A DNA stretch of 64,000 bases from Streptomyces sp. NBC_00536 (GTDB lineage: Bacteria; Actinomycetota; Actinomycetes; Streptomycetales; Streptomycetaceae): NCBI RefSeq assembly GCF_036346295.1, contig NZ_CP107819.1, positions 2,976,001 through 3,040,000 of the forward strand, written 5' to 3'. Position numbers and translations under genes: made by a program. The stretch's first letter is position 1. The number at the start of each line of letters is the position of its first letter. Below are positions 33,277 to 42,756 of this stretch, in pieces. Under the pieces are notes generated by a model. That model searched no databases, was not told where the DNA came from, and saw nothing but the letters and a program-made list of their open reading frames with translations.

Positions 33277-34200
33277 ATGCTCGACCTGTCCCGGCTCCGC
33301 GCCCTGCACGCCGTCTCCGTCCACGGGTCCGTCGCGGGCGCGGCCGCCGCCCTCGGCTACACCCCCTCCGCCGTCTCCCAGCAGATCGCCAAGCTCGAAC
33401 GGGAGACCCGCACCACCCTCCTGGAGCGCCGCGGCCGCGGTGTCGCGCTCACCGAGGACGCCCGCCATCTGGCCTCCACCGCCCAGGAGTTGCTGGGGAT
33501 CGTGGAGCGCGCCGAGACCACCCTGGAGGAGCGCCGCGGCCAGCCCAGCGGGCTGCTGCGGGTGGCGGCCTTCGCCTCCGCGGCGCGCGGCCTGCTGCCC
33601 GGGGTGCTGGCCGAACTCGCCCACCGCCACCCGGCCCTGGAGGTCCGGCTGACCGAGGTCGACCCGCACCTCTCGGTGGACCTGGTGACCCGCGGGGTCA
33701 CCGACCTGGCGGTGGCCCACGACTGGGACATCGCCCCGCTGCCCGTGCCCGACGGGGTCGAGCAGGCGGTGATCGGCGACGACCCCTGCGATCTGCTGGT
33801 GCCCGAGGGCCATCCCTTCACCGCCCGGACCTCGTTGCGCCGCACGGACCTGGTCGGGGAGCGCTGGGTCTGCCAGCCGCCCGGCCGGGTCTGCCACGAC
33901 TGGCTGGTGCGCACCCTGCGCGCGGTGGGCAGCGAGCCGGTCATCGCGCACGTCGCCGAGGAGAACCACACCCTGGTGGCCCTGGTCGCGGCGGGCCTGG
34001 GCATCGCCGTGGTGCCCCGGCTGGGCACCGGGGCACTGCCGCCGGGGGCGGTGGCCGTCCCGCTGCGGCCCGCTCCCATGCGCCGGGTGCACGCCGTGTG
34101 GCGGGCCGGGGCGGCCCGGCGGCCCGCGATCACGGCGGCCGTCCGGACCCTCCAGGACCACTGGGCCGCCTCGTCCGGGGGACCCGGCGAGTGTCCTTGA
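33277..34200 (+). CDS. LysR-family transcriptional regulator
   Basis: 307 residues. N-terminal HTH (LRALHAVSVHGSVAGAAAALGYTPSAVSQQIAKLERE) followed by a LysR substrate-binding domain (LLRVAAFASAARGLLPGVLAELAHRHPALEVRLTEVDPHLS). The divergent EamA transporter is the likely target. DNA-binding cytoplasmic tetramer by family; the effector is unknown. The promoter carries a 13-bp tandem repeat up to the ATG. Confidence 0.92.
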   Translation: MLDLSRLRALHAVSVHGSVAGAAAALGYTPSAVSQQIAKLERETRTTLLERRGRGVALTEDARHLASTAQELLGIVERAETTLEERRGQPSGLLRVAAFASAARGLLPGVLAELAHRHPALEVRLTEVDPHLSVDLVTRGVTDLAVAHDWDIAPLPVPDGVEQAVIGDDPCDLLVPEGHPFTARTSLRRTDLVGERWVCQPPGRVCHDWLVRTLRAVGSEPVIAHVAEENHTLVALVAAGLGIAVVPRLGTGALPPGAVAVPLRPAPMRRVHAVWRAGAARRPAITAAVRTLQDHWAASSGGPGECP

Positions 34201-34234
34201 GGGCCGCGGGGGCGCGCGGCGCTAGCGTGCCCGG

Positions 34235-36049
34235 GTGCCGAACCACGCGTCTCGCCGCTCCCTGCTGTCCGCCGCCGCCGTGGCCGCCGTCGCCGCCACC
34301 GGCGCCTCCGCCGCCGCGCTCCCCCGCACGGTGAGGCCCGGTGGGCGCCGCGCCGGTCCGCTGCCCGTGCCCCGGGAGACGCCGCGGCAGGTGATGGCCC
34401 GGATGAGCCTGGAGGAGAAGGTCGGCCAGCTGCTCGTCAGCCGGATGTACGGGCACACGGCGACCGCGCCCGATCCGGCCGACGCGGACACCTTCGAGGC
34501 CGAGCTGGGCGTCCGCAGCGCCGCCGAGCTGATCGCCCGTTACCACCTGGGCGGGATCATCTACTTCGGCTGGGCGGACAACATCCGCTCCCCGCTCCAG
34601 GTCGCCGAGCTGTCGAACGGGCTCCAGCGCGCCGCCCGGGCGGACGGCGCCGGGGTGCCGCTGCTGCTCACCACCGACCAGGAGCACGGGGCCGTCAACC
34701 GGATCGGGAAGCCCGCGACCCTGCTGCCGGGGGCGATGGCCCTGGGCGCGGCCACGGGCGCGGGCACGGAAGCCGCGGCCGACGGTGCCCGGCGGGCCGC
34801 GCTGATCGCGGGCACCGAACTGGCCGCGATGGGCGTGCGCCAGGACTACGCCCCGGTCGCCGACGTGAACGTGAACCCGGCCAATCCGGTGATCGGCGTA
34901 CGGTCCTTCGGCGCGGATCCGCGGGCGGTGGCGGCGCTGGTCGCGGCCCAGGTGCGGGGCTACCAGGGCGCGGGGGTGGCGGCCACGGTCAAGCACTTCC
35001 CCGGGCACGGGGACACCGACACCGACAGCCACATCGGGCTGCCGGTGATGCGGCACACCCGCGCCGAGTGGGAGGAGCTGGACGAACCGCCGTTCCGGGC
35101 GGCCGTGGAGGCGGGCGTGGACGCGGTGATGACCGCGCACATCGTCTTCGCGGCGCTCGATCCCGCCGGGGACCCGGCGACCCTCTCGCACCCCATCGTC
35201 ACGGGCATCCTGCGCGAACGCCTCGGCTTCACGGGGGTGGTGGTGACCGATTCGCTGCGGATGGCCGGGGTGCGGCAGAAGTACGGTGACGACCGGGTGC
35301 CGGTCCTCGCCCTGAAGGCGGGCTGCGACCAGCTGCTCGACCCGCCGGACGTGGGGCTCGCGTACCGCAGCGTGCTGGCGGCGGTGCGTGCGGGCGAGCT
35401 GACCGAGGCACGGATCGAGGAATCGGTCCTGCGGATCCTGGAACTCAAGGCCCGCCGCGGCCTGTTCGAGGACCCCTACGTCGTGCCCGCGCGGCTGGCG
35501 GAGAGCGTCGGCACCCCGGAGCACCTGGCCGCGGCCGATGCCGTCGCGGCCGGGACGACCACGCTGCTGGCCAACACCCAGGGCCTGCTGCCGCTGGATC
35601 CGGTGCGCTTCCCGAAGCTGCTGGTGACCGGCGCCGATCCGGCCTCGCCCACCGGGACCAGCGGACCGCCGACGACGGTGCTGGCGGGCGAGCTGGGGGC
35701 GCTGGGCTTCACGGCGACCGCGCTGCCGGGCGGCCGGGCGGTGGCCGCGGCCCCGGACCACGACGTGGTGCTGGTGTGCACCTACAACGTCCCGGAGGGT
35801 GCGAGCACCGCTTACAACCTGGTCCGGGACCTGGTGGCGGCGGGGGCCCGGGTGGTGACCCTGGCGCTGCGCAATCCGTACGACCCGGCCCGGCTGCCGC
35901 CGGTCGCGGCCGCGCTGGCGGCGTACTCCTGGACGGACGGGGAACTGCGGGCCGCCGCCCGGGTCATCGCGGGCGCGCACCGGCCCACGGGGCGGCTCCC
36001 GGTGCCGGTGCCGGGGCGCTGGCCGCTGGGCCACGGGCTGACGTACTGA
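34235..36049 (+). CDS. Exported glycoside hydrolase family 3 enzyme (beta-N-acetylhexosaminidase type)
   Basis: 604 residues from GTG 34235; TAGCGT ends 6 nt upstream (leaderless). A Tat-type signal (SRRSLLSAAAVAAVAATGASAAA) precedes the TIM barrel. The NagZ signature KHFPGHGDTDTDSH (~255) bears the catalytic Asp/His dyad of the hexosaminidase branch, and the nucleophile Asp is in VVVTDSLRM (~339). A C-terminal alpha/beta sandwich (residues ~430 on) is present. It probably hydrolyses beta-N-acetylglucosaminides from wall or chitin fragments outside the cytoplasm. Convergent with the S37 peptidase gene, 42 bp away. Confidence 0.92.
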   Translation: MPNHASRRSLLSAAAVAAVAATGASAAALPRTVRPGGRRAGPLPVPRETPRQVMARMSLEEKVGQLLVSRMYGHTATAPDPADADTFEAELGVRSAAELIARYHLGGIIYFGWADNIRSPLQVAELSNGLQRAARADGAGVPLLLTTDQEHGAVNRIGKPATLLPGAMALGAATGAGTEAAADGARRAALIAGTELAAMGVRQDYAPVADVNVNPANPVIGVRSFGADPRAVAALVAAQVRGYQGAGVAATVKHFPGHGDTDTDSHIGLPVMRHTRAEWEELDEPPFRAAVEAGVDAVMTAHIVFAALDPAGDPATLSHPIVTGILRERLGFTGVVVTDSLRMAGVRQKYGDDRVPVLALKAGCDQLLDPPDVGLAYRSVLAAVRAGELTEARIEESVLRILELKARRGLFEDPYVVPARLAESVGTPEHLAAADAVAAGTTTLLANTQGLLPLDPVRFPKLLVTGADPASPTGTSGPPTTVLAGELGALGFTATALPGGRAVAAAPDHDVVLVCTYNVPEGASTAYNLVRDLVAAGARVVTLALRNPYDPARLPPVAAALAAYSWTDGELRAAARVIAGAHRPTGRLPVPVPGRWPLGHGLTY

Positions 36050-36091
36050 CGCACGTCCACCCGCGGCCCGGCAGCTCACTGCTTCAGCGGG

Positions 36092-37540
36092 TCACGGCCG
36101 CAGCTGCGGCTCGCGCTCCAGGTCGCGCTTGTCGAGCTGGGCGTCGGCCCGGGCGAGCGGGGCCGCCTTGTTCGGGTCGGCCTGCACGGCGGCGGGGGCG
36201 ACCCCGGCCCACTGGAGGATCTTCGCGGTGGCGAGGTTCTTCTCGCCCTCCTGGAGCTTGGCCACGTTGGCGCCGTGGTTGGCGCCGGGGGCGATCATCA
36301 CGTAGCTGTCGGTGACCCCGTACCCGAGGTGGAAGGGCTCGGCGCCCCACGGGTCGTTCTGGCCGTACACGAACAGCATCTGGTGGGCGTTGTCGCGCAC
36401 CCAGTTGTCGATGTCGGTCATGACTCCGGGCTGGAAGGTCATGGGGATGTCGCGGGGCACGAAGTTGCGCGGCGGCTGGTAGCCGTAGCGGCTCAGGTTG
36501 CCCAGGTGCGGCTGCTTGATGGTGGGCGATCCGAGCTGGGTGCCCGCCTGGTAGTAGTACGGGGTGTACGTCTCCAGGCCCTGGTCCGCGTAGGCGGAGA
36601 AGCCGGAGATCGTGTCCACCGTGTCCCAGATCTCCTGGTCGGAGGCGGTCGCAGCGGCCGGGATGCCCGCGCAGTCGGAGAGCAGGCTGTACTGCCAGAA
36701 GGACCAGACGTAGTCGAGGACGACGGCCTCGTAGGCCTTGTCGAGGTCGCCGACCGTGTGGAAGGTCCAGCCGTTCGCGGCGGCGGCGGCCGCGTACTTG
36801 GTCTCCAGCGGCACGCGGCGCACCAGGGCCTCGCGCTGCACCGCGTTCAGCTTGTCGCGGCACTCCTTGGTGCCGACCTTGGTGAAGAACCGGTCGTAGG
36901 CCGAGTCCTCCTTGTTGTTCACGTCGTTCGGGGCGACGTAGGCGACGACGCCGTCCATGTCCCGGGAGTAGAAGCGCTCGTAGTACGTGGCCGTCATGCC
37001 GCCCTTGCTGCCGCCCGTGGCCAGCCAGTTCTTGGTGTAGATCTGCTTGAGGGCGGTGAAGACGCGGTGCTGGTCACTGGCGGCCTGCCAGATGTCCAGG
37101 TTCGACCAGTTGGCCGGGTCGGGGCGGGACGGGGTGAAGAAGCGGTACTCCAGCGACACCTGGTTGCCGTCGACGATGGTCGTCGGCTCGCTGCGGCGCG
37201 GGCTGGTGTTGACGTTGTACCCGGAGGTGTAGAAGACCGTGGGCCGGGAGGTGTCCTTGTGCAGCAGGGTCAGCCGCTGCTTGAAGGTGCCCTTCCACGG
37301 CTGCCGGTGGTCGACCGGCTGCTCGTAGTTCAATACGAAGAACCGGTAGCCGGGGTACGGCTTCTCCTCGATGAGGGTCATCCCCGGTATCGCCAGGATC
37401 CGGTCCTTGATATCCGTGATGTCCGTGGCGGCGGTCGGCCCGGCGGCGGTGGCCGCTTGAGCCGTCACGCCCGCCGCGCCCATGGTGCCGATGAGCACCA
37501 CGAACGACAACAGCCATCTGAGCGCCTTGTGCATTCTCAC
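36092..37540 (-). CDS. Secreted S37-family (PS-10) aminopeptidase
   Basis: 482 residues. A signal peptide (LRWLLSFVVLIGTMGAAGVTAQA) is followed by the peptidase S37 fold. The nucleophile elbow GGSKGGMTATY is near residue 179. The late Asp is in VYGQNDPWGAEPF and the His in APGANHGAN. S37 enzymes are Streptomyces-type prolyl tri- or tetrapeptidyl aminopeptidases that trim extracellular proteins; members have helped remove activation peptides. Full length. Monocistronic. Confidence 0.92.
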   Translation of the reverse strand: MRMHKALRWLLSFVVLIGTMGAAGVTAQAATAAGPTAATDITDIKDRILAIPGMTLIEEKPYPGYRFFVLNYEQPVDHRQPWKGTFKQRLTLLHKDTSRPTVFYTSGYNVNTSPRRSEPTTIVDGNQVSLEYRFFTPSRPDPANWSNLDIWQAASDQHRVFTALKQIYTKNWLATGGSKGGMTATYYERFYSRDMDGVVAYVAPNDVNNKEDSAYDRFFTKVGTKECRDKLNAVQREALVRRVPLETKYAAAAAANGWTFHTVGDLDKAYEAVVLDYVWSFWQYSLLSDCAGIPAAATASDQEIWDTVDTISGFSAYADQGLETYTPYYYQAGTQLGSPTIKQPHLGNLSRYGYQPPRNFVPRDIPMTFQPGVMTDIDNWVRDNAHQMLFVYGQNDPWGAEPFHLGYGVTDSYVMIAPGANHGANVAKLQEGEKNLATAKILQWAGVAPAAVQADPNKAAPLARADAQLDKRDLEREPQLRP

Positions 37541-37620
37541 CCTCCCCTTGAGTTCACTGCGGTACCGGTGAACCTAGCGGGATCAACGCACAATGGAACA
37601 GGGGGCGTTGGGCCTCCCTG

Positions 37621-38022
37621 TCAGCACAGGATCCAGCCGGAGCCGGCCGATCCCGACTCCACCTGCCCCCTTACATACACGCAGCGGCTCACGGTGGGCA
37701 CGGTGACGGGCCCGGCGAACCGGGTGAAATCGCCCGCATCCCGGACCGGCACCCCGCCGCGCGGCTGCACGCTCACCGACATCCGCTGCCGCACCCCCGG
37801 ACGCGTCGGCACGGTCACCGCGCACACCCGCGCGCGGGACTTGTACACGCGGACCTCGCCCGTCGGGAAGGGCACGGCCGCGGCCAGCTGACCCGGACAG
37901 CCCCCGGTCGCCGCCCCGGCGGGCGGCGCCGCGAGCAGCGCGCCGCACGCGAGGAGCAGCCCCGCCGGAAACACCCCCAGGGCCCTGGCCGCCCGCCCCG
38001 CCCCGCCCCACCACCCGAACAC
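37621..38022 (-). CDS. Small secreted protein of unknown function
   Basis: 133 residues from GTG 38022, with a GGGGG site nearby; a start at 38058 would add 12 unlikely residues. The hydrophobic RAARALGVFPAGLLLACGALLAAPPAGA is a signal peptide ending at AGA. The mature part has four cysteines (CPGQ, RVCAV, SRCVY, WILC), enough for two disulfides, and is otherwise beta-like. No family recognised. It is downstream of the giant ABC gene and separated from it by a strong hairpin. Confidence 0.6.
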   Translation of the reverse strand: MFGWWGGAGRAARALGVFPAGLLLACGALLAAPPAGAATGGCPGQLAAAVPFPTGEVRVYKSRARVCAVTVPTRPGVRQRMSVSVQPRGGVPVRDAGDFTRFAGPVTVPTVSRCVYVRGQVESGSAGSGWILC

Positions 38023-38070
38023 GTCTACCCCCGTCGGTCGTACGTACAACGTACGCACCCGTACGACGCA

Positions 38071-38117
38071 CGGACCCCCCGGAAGGTTGCAGGGAGCAAC
38101 CGCATCCGGGGGGTCCG
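38071..38117 (-). terminator. Terminator downstream of the fused ABC exporter
   Basis: CGGACCCCCCGGA (38071-38083) pairs perfectly with TCCGGGGGGTCCG (38105-38117); inside, GGTTGC pairs with GCAACC. It lies 29 bp past the ABC gene stop. Confidence 0.85.
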
Positions 38118-38146
38118 GTTTCGACGGGCGGGGTCAGGCGCTGGGG

Positions 38147-41100
38147 TCAGGCGGCGGCGCGCTCGTCCTCGCCGACGAAGGTCCGCCACAGGTCGGCGTA
38201 CCGGCCGCCGCGGGCCAGCAGTTCGACGTGGGTGCCGTCCTCCACGACCCGGCCGCGGTCCATCACCACGACCCGGTCGGCGCGGGCGGCGGTGGTCAGC
38301 CGGTGGGCCACCACCAGGGTGGTGCGCTTGCCCGCGAGCCGGTCGGTGGCCTGGTTGACCAGGCCCTCGGTGGCCAGGTCGAGGGCGGCGGTGGCCTCGT
38401 CGAGGAGCAGGATGTCCGGGTCGACGAGTTCCGCGCGGGCCAGCGCGATCAGCTGGCGCTGGCCGGCGGAGAGGTTGCGGCCGCGCTCGGCGACGGTGTG
38501 CAGGTAGCCGCCGTCCAGGGTCGCGATCATCTCGTGCGCCCCGACGGCGCGCGCGGCCCCCTCCACCTCGGCGTCGCTCGCGCCGGGCCGCCCGTAGGCG
38601 ATGGCGTCGCGCACGGTCCCCGCGAAGAGGTACGACTCCTGGGGGACAACGCCGAGCCGGTGGCGGTACGCCGTGAGGTCCAGGTCGCGCAGGTCCGCGC
38701 CGTCGGCGGTGACCCGGCCCGAGGTGGGGTCGTAGAACCGGGCGACCAGCTTGACCAGGGTGGACTTGCCCGCTCCGGTCTCGCCGACGAACGCGACGGT
38801 CTGCCCCGCGGGTATCCGCAGGCTGATGCCGCCCAGGGCGTCGCCCTTGGCACCGCGCTCCTCGGCGGTCCCGTACTGGAACCGGACGTCCTCGAAGGCG
38901 ATCTCGCCGCGCAGCACGGGCACCTCGCGCGGCTCGGCGGACAGCGGGGTGGTGGTGGGCTCGCGCAGCAGCCCCTGGATCCGGCCGAGCGAGACGGTGG
39001 CCTGCTGGTAGCCGTCGAAGACCTGGGAGAGCTGCTGCACGGGAGCGAAGAACAGGTCGATGTAGAGCAGGTACGCGACCAGCGCGCCGGTGGTCAGCGT
39101 GCCCGCCTCGACCCGGCCCGCGCCGACGATCAGCACGGCGGCCGCGGCGACCGAGGACAGGAGCTGGACGAAGGGGAAGTAGACCGATATCAGCCACTGG
39201 CCGCGGACCCGGGCCTCGCGGTAGGAGTGGCTGCGCTCGGCGAACCTCATGGCGCCGGCGCCCTCGCGGCGGAAGGCCTGGACGATGCGCAGGCCCGACA
39301 CCGACTCCTGGAGGTCGGCGTTGACCAGGCCGACCCGGTCGCGGGCCAGCTCGTACGCCGCCACCGACTTGCGGCGGAAGACCACGGTGGCGATGACCAG
39401 CAGGGGCAGGGTCGCGAACACGATGAGGGCCAGCTCGGCGTCGAGGACGAGCAGCGCGACGAGGATGCCGAGGAAGGTGAAGACGGAGACGACGGCGGTG
39501 ACCAGACCGGTCTGCAGGAAGCTGGACAGGGCGTCCACGTCCGTGGTCATCCGGGTCATGATCTTGCCGGTCAGCTCGCGCTCGTAGTAGTCGAGGCCGA
39601 GCCGCTGGAGCTGCGCGAAGATCTTGACGCGCAGGGCGTACAGCACGCGCTCGCCGGTCCGCCCGGTCATCCGGGTCTCGGCGAACTGCGCGGCCCACTG
39701 GGTGAGGACCACGGCCAGCGCCAGGCCCGCGGCCACCCAGACCGCGCCGAGCGCGAGCCGCTCGACACCCTGGTCGATGCCGTGCCGGATCAGGATCGGC
39801 AGCAGCAGACCGGCGCCCGCGTCCAGGGCGACCAGGGCGAGGCTGATGGCGAGCGGCGCCCAGAAGCCGCGCAGCAGGTGGCGGACGCCGTAGCTGCTCT
39901 CGGCGCCCGCGGCGCGGGCCTCGTCCACCTCGGGGGTGTCGTCGGCGGGCGGCAGCGCGGCCACCTGGGCGAGGAGTTCGGGGGTGGCGGGCATCCCTCC
40001 GACGCTCGCGGCCAGGGAGTGGGCGGGGGCGCCGCTCGCGGTGGGGGCCGTGACCCCGTCCGTCTCTTCTTGGCGGCGCCACAGTTCGGGGGTGACCCCG
40101 TCGGCGACCCGGCGCTTGGCGCCGACCTGCTCGGAGTCGATCTCCGCTTCGAGTTCCAGGTCCCGTTCGAGATCGCGTTCCAGGTCCCGTTCGAGGCCCG
40201 CGATGACGGCGGCGGGCTCCTCGGTGCGGGGCGATCCGGCGCCGAGCGCGTCGGGGTCGGTCAGCAGCCGCCGGTAGAGCGCGGAGCGGCGCTCCAGCTC
40301 CTCGTGCGTGCCGACGTCCGAGAGCCGTCCCCGGTCGAGTACGGCGATCCGGTCGGCCAGGGCGAGCGTGGAGCGGCGGTGGGCGATCAGCAGGGTGGTG
40401 CGGCCCGCCATGACGGAGCGCAGCGCCTCGTGGATCTCGTGCTCGACGCGGGCGTCGACCGCCGAGGTCGCGTCGTCGAGGAGCAGCAGCCGGGGGTCAG
40501 TGAGGATGGCGCGGGCGAGCGCGATGCGCTGGCGCTGGCCGCCGGAGAGGGTGAGGCCCTGCTCGCCGACCTTGGTGTCGTACCCGGCGGGCAGGTCCGC
40601 GATGAACCCGTCGGCCTGGGCGGCGCGGGCGGCGGCCTCGACCTGTTCGTCGGTGGCGCCGGGGTGCCCGTAGGCGATGTTGGAGCGGATGGTGTCGGAG
40701 AAGAGGAACGAATCTTCCGGCACGAGCCCGATCGCGGCGCGCAGCGAGGCGTAGGTCAGCTCGCGCACGTCGTGCCCGCCGACGCGGACGGCGCCGCGGT
40801 CGGCGTCGTAGAAGCGGGGCAGGAGCAGCGAGACGGTGGACTTGCCGCTGCCCGAGGCACCGACGACGGCGACGGTCTCCCCCGCCTCGATGGAGAGGGA
40901 GAACCCGTCGAGGACGGGCCGCTCCGGGTCGTACCCGAAGCCCACCGCGTCGAACTCCACGGTCGCGGGCGCGTCGGCGGGCAGCGCGTGGGCGCCCTCC
41001 CGGATGACCGGCTCGGTGTCGATCAGCTCCAGCACGCGCTCGACGCCGGCCCGGGCCTGCTGGCCGACGGTCAGCACCATGGCGAGCATCCGGACGGGGC

Positions 41101-41971
41101 CGACGAGCTGGGCGAGGTAGGTGGAGAAGGCCACGAAGGTGCCGAGGGTGACCTCGCCCTTGGTGGCCATCCAGCCGCCGAGGGCCAGGATCGCGACCTG
41201 CCCGAGGGCGGGTACGGCCTGCAGGGCGGGGGTGTAGCGGGAGTTCAGCCGGATGGTGCGCATCCGCCCGGCGAACAGCCGCCGCCCGGCCTCGCGGAGC
41301 TTGCCGGTCTCCTGCTCCTCCTGGCCGAAGCCCTTCACGACGCGTACGCCGGTCACGGCCCCGTCGACCACGGTCGCGACGGCGGCGGCCTGGCCCTGGG
41401 CGTACCAGGTGGCGGGGAAGAGCTTCTTGCGGCTGAGCTTGGCGATGAACCAGAGGGCCGGGGCCATCAGCACGGCGACCAGGGTCAGCAACGGCGACAG
41501 CCACAGCATGATCGCGAGGGATATCCCGAAGAGCAGGAAGTTCCCGATGGTCATGGGAAGCATGAACAGCAGCCCTTGAATCAGCTGCAGGTCACTGGTG
41601 GCCCGGCCGACGACCTGGCCGGTGGACAGCTCGTCCTGGCGCCGGCCGTCGAGGCGGCCGATGGTGGCGAACATGTCGGTGCGCAGGTCGTGCTGCACGT
41701 CGAGGGCGAGCCGCCCGCCGTAGTACCTGCGTATGTAGGTCAGCACGTACACGAGGAGCGCGGCGCCTATGAGCATCCCGGCCCAGGGGGCCATCGGCTT
41801 GCTCTTGTCCCCGATGACGTCGTCGATGATCACCTTGGTGACCAGCGGCACCAGCGCCATCACGGCCATCCCGCCGAGCGAGGACCCGAGCGCCAGCAGC
41901 ACATTGGCCTTGTAGCGCCAGGTGTACCCGGTCAGCCGCCTGCCCCAGCCCTGTTTCTCCGCCGCCGCCAC
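38147..41971 (-). CDS. Fused tandem ABC exporter (two TMD-NBD units in one chain)
   Basis: 1274 residues from GTG 41971, with GGGGAGG 6 nt upstream. Unit 1 has a six-helix exporter domain, then an NBD with Walker A GASGSGKST (~374), signature LSGGQ and LLLDDATSAVD. Unit 2 repeats the plan with Walker A GETGAGKST (~1060), signature LSAGQ and LLLDEATAALD. A 130-residue charged linker joins them, with ERDLERDLERDLE repeats. Such exporters are normally two genes forming a heterodimer; here one chain makes the whole transporter. Substrate unknown; drug, lipid or peptide export are the usual roles. Monocistronic. Confidence 0.93.
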   Translation of the reverse strand: MAAAEKQGWGRRLTGYTWRYKANVLLALGSSLGGMAVMALVPLVTKVIIDDVIGDKSKPMAPWAGMLIGAALLVYVLTYIRRYYGGRLALDVQHDLRTDMFATIGRLDGRRQDELSTGQVVGRATSDLQLIQGLLFMLPMTIGNFLLFGISLAIMLWLSPLLTLVAVLMAPALWFIAKLSRKKLFPATWYAQGQAAAVATVVDGAVTGVRVVKGFGQEEQETGKLREAGRRLFAGRMRTIRLNSRYTPALQAVPALGQVAILALGGWMATKGEVTLGTFVAFSTYLAQLVGPVRMLAMVLTVGQQARAGVERVLELIDTEPVIREGAHALPADAPATVEFDAVGFGYDPERPVLDGFSLSIEAGETVAVVGASGSGKSTVSLLLPRFYDADRGAVRVGGHDVRELTYASLRAAIGLVPEDSFLFSDTIRSNIAYGHPGATDEQVEAAARAAQADGFIADLPAGYDTKVGEQGLTLSGGQRQRIALARAILTDPRLLLLDDATSAVDARVEHEIHEALRSVMAGRTTLLIAHRRSTLALADRIAVLDRGRLSDVGTHEELERRSALYRRLLTDPDALGAGSPRTEEPAAVIAGLERDLERDLERDLELEAEIDSEQVGAKRRVADGVTPELWRRQEETDGVTAPTASGAPAHSLAASVGGMPATPELLAQVAALPPADDTPEVDEARAAGAESSYGVRHLLRGFWAPLAISLALVALDAGAGLLLPILIRHGIDQGVERLALGAVWVAAGLALAVVLTQWAAQFAETRMTGRTGERVLYALRVKIFAQLQRLGLDYYERELTGKIMTRMTTDVDALSSFLQTGLVTAVVSVFTFLGILVALLVLDAELALIVFATLPLLVIATVVFRRKSVAAYELARDRVGLVNADLQESVSGLRIVQAFRREGAGAMRFAERSHSYREARVRGQWLISVYFPFVQLLSSVAAAAVLIVGAGRVEAGTLTTGALVAYLLYIDLFFAPVQQLSQVFDGYQQATVSLGRIQGLLREPTTTPLSAEPREVPVLRGEIAFEDVRFQYGTAEERGAKGDALGGISLRIPAGQTVAFVGETGAGKSTLVKLVARFYDPTSGRVTADGADLRDLDLTAYRHRLGVVPQESYLFAGTVRDAIAYGRPGASDAEVEGAARAVGAHEMIATLDGGYLHTVAERGRNLSAGQRQLIALARAELVDPDILLLDEATAALDLATEGLVNQATDRLAGKRTTLVVAHRLTTAARADRVVVMDRGRVVEDGTHVELLARGGRYADLWRTFVGEDERAAA

Positions 41972-42064
41972 GTGAAGCCTCCCCGTCCGTCCTGCCACCT
42001 GTCCTGCCGGAAGCCCCAACGCTCCGACCGGCGGATTTCATCCCGCGGCAACAATCGAACAGGG

Positions 42065-42487
42065 TTATGCGGTCCCTGGCGGTACCACCCACTTCGTCGG
42101 CTGGCCGGTCACGCGGGCGACGGTCTCGAAGTCGGCGTCGTAGTGGAGCAGGGTCAGCCCCGACAGCTCGGCGGTCGCCGCGACAAGGAGATCGACGGGT
42201 CCGGCGCTGCGGTGCTCGCCCCGGTCGGTGAGCAGCCGCTGCACGGCGCGGGCCCGGCTGTACACGCTGTCCGGCATGGGGGTCCAGTTGAAGAGCCGCT
42301 CCATGAGCTCTTCCTTCCTCAGCCGGTCAGCGAGGGAGCGGGCGGAGAAGAGGATCTCCAGCTCCGTCACCTCGCAGAAGCCGATGACACCCTCGGCCAG
42401 ATGGTCGGCCCACACCTTGCCGACGTCCACGTTCGTCATGATGCGGGCCACGGCAGAGGTGTCGATCAAATGGGTCAGCGAACTCAT
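42065..42487 (-). CDS. vapC: VapC-family PIN-domain toxin
   Basis: 140 residues from ATG 42487, overlapping the vapB stop (ATGA). PIN-domain acidic residues are visible: D in HLIDTSAVARI, E in EVTELEILFS, D in GPVDLLVAATAE and D in HYDADFE. VapC toxins are Mg-dependent ribonucleases cutting tRNA or rRNA when the antitoxin decays. Full length. Confidence 0.9.
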   Translation of the reverse strand: MSSLTHLIDTSAVARIMTNVDVGKVWADHLAEGVIGFCEVTELEILFSARSLADRLRKEELMERLFNWTPMPDSVYSRARAVQRLLTDRGEHRSAGPVDLLVAATAELSGLTLLHYDADFETVARVTGQPTKWVVPPGTA

Positions 42488-42696
42488 CGGCGGTAGTTGG
42501 CCTTGTCCAGGAGGATGTCGAAGTCACCGCGCTGGCCCATCTCCATGAGCTCTTCGAGCGCCTCCAGCCTCCGGCGGCGGCGCGCGACCTCATGCAGGGC
42601 GGCGTTGACCGTGTCCTTCTTCGACTTCGTGCCCAGTATCGCGGCGGCGTCGGCCAACGCGTCGTCATCGACTTCCACGTAGAGGTTGGACATCAC
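42484..42696 (-). CDS. vapB: VapB-family antitoxin
   Basis: 70 residues from ATG 42696 (or 42693, since it starts MM), with AGGAGG upstream. A ribbon-helix-helix-like N terminus (NLYVEVDDDALADAAAILGTKSKKDTVNAALHEVARR) and a C-terminal DILLDKANYRR tail that would lie in the toxin. It overlaps vapC by ATGA. By family it binds the operator upstream together with VapC; ATATG-AAG-CATAT is a candidate. Confidence 0.88.
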   Translation of the reverse strand: MMSNLYVEVDDDALADAAAILGTKSKKDTVNAALHEVARRRRRLEALEELMEMGQRGDFDILLDKANYRR

Positions 42697-42718
42697 ATAT
42701 ACCTCCTAGGCTGAGTGC

Positions 42719-42731
42719 ATATGAAGCATAT
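42719..42731 (-). promoter_or_regulatory. Candidate VapBC operator
   Basis: ATATG (42719-42723) and CATAT (42727-42731) form an inverted repeat about a 3-bp centre, 23 bp upstream of vapB, in otherwise GC-rich DNA. Position and A/T content suit a toxin-antitoxin autoregulatory site. Confidence 0.5.
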
Positions 42732-42756
42732 CGCCGGAGCCAGGAGGAGCGCAGCA

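Noticed and set aside
38087..42496. 1469-codon plus-strand open frame opposite the ABC exporter
   Set aside because: Antisense artefact of high GC; no domain, whereas the minus frame has two complete ABC units.
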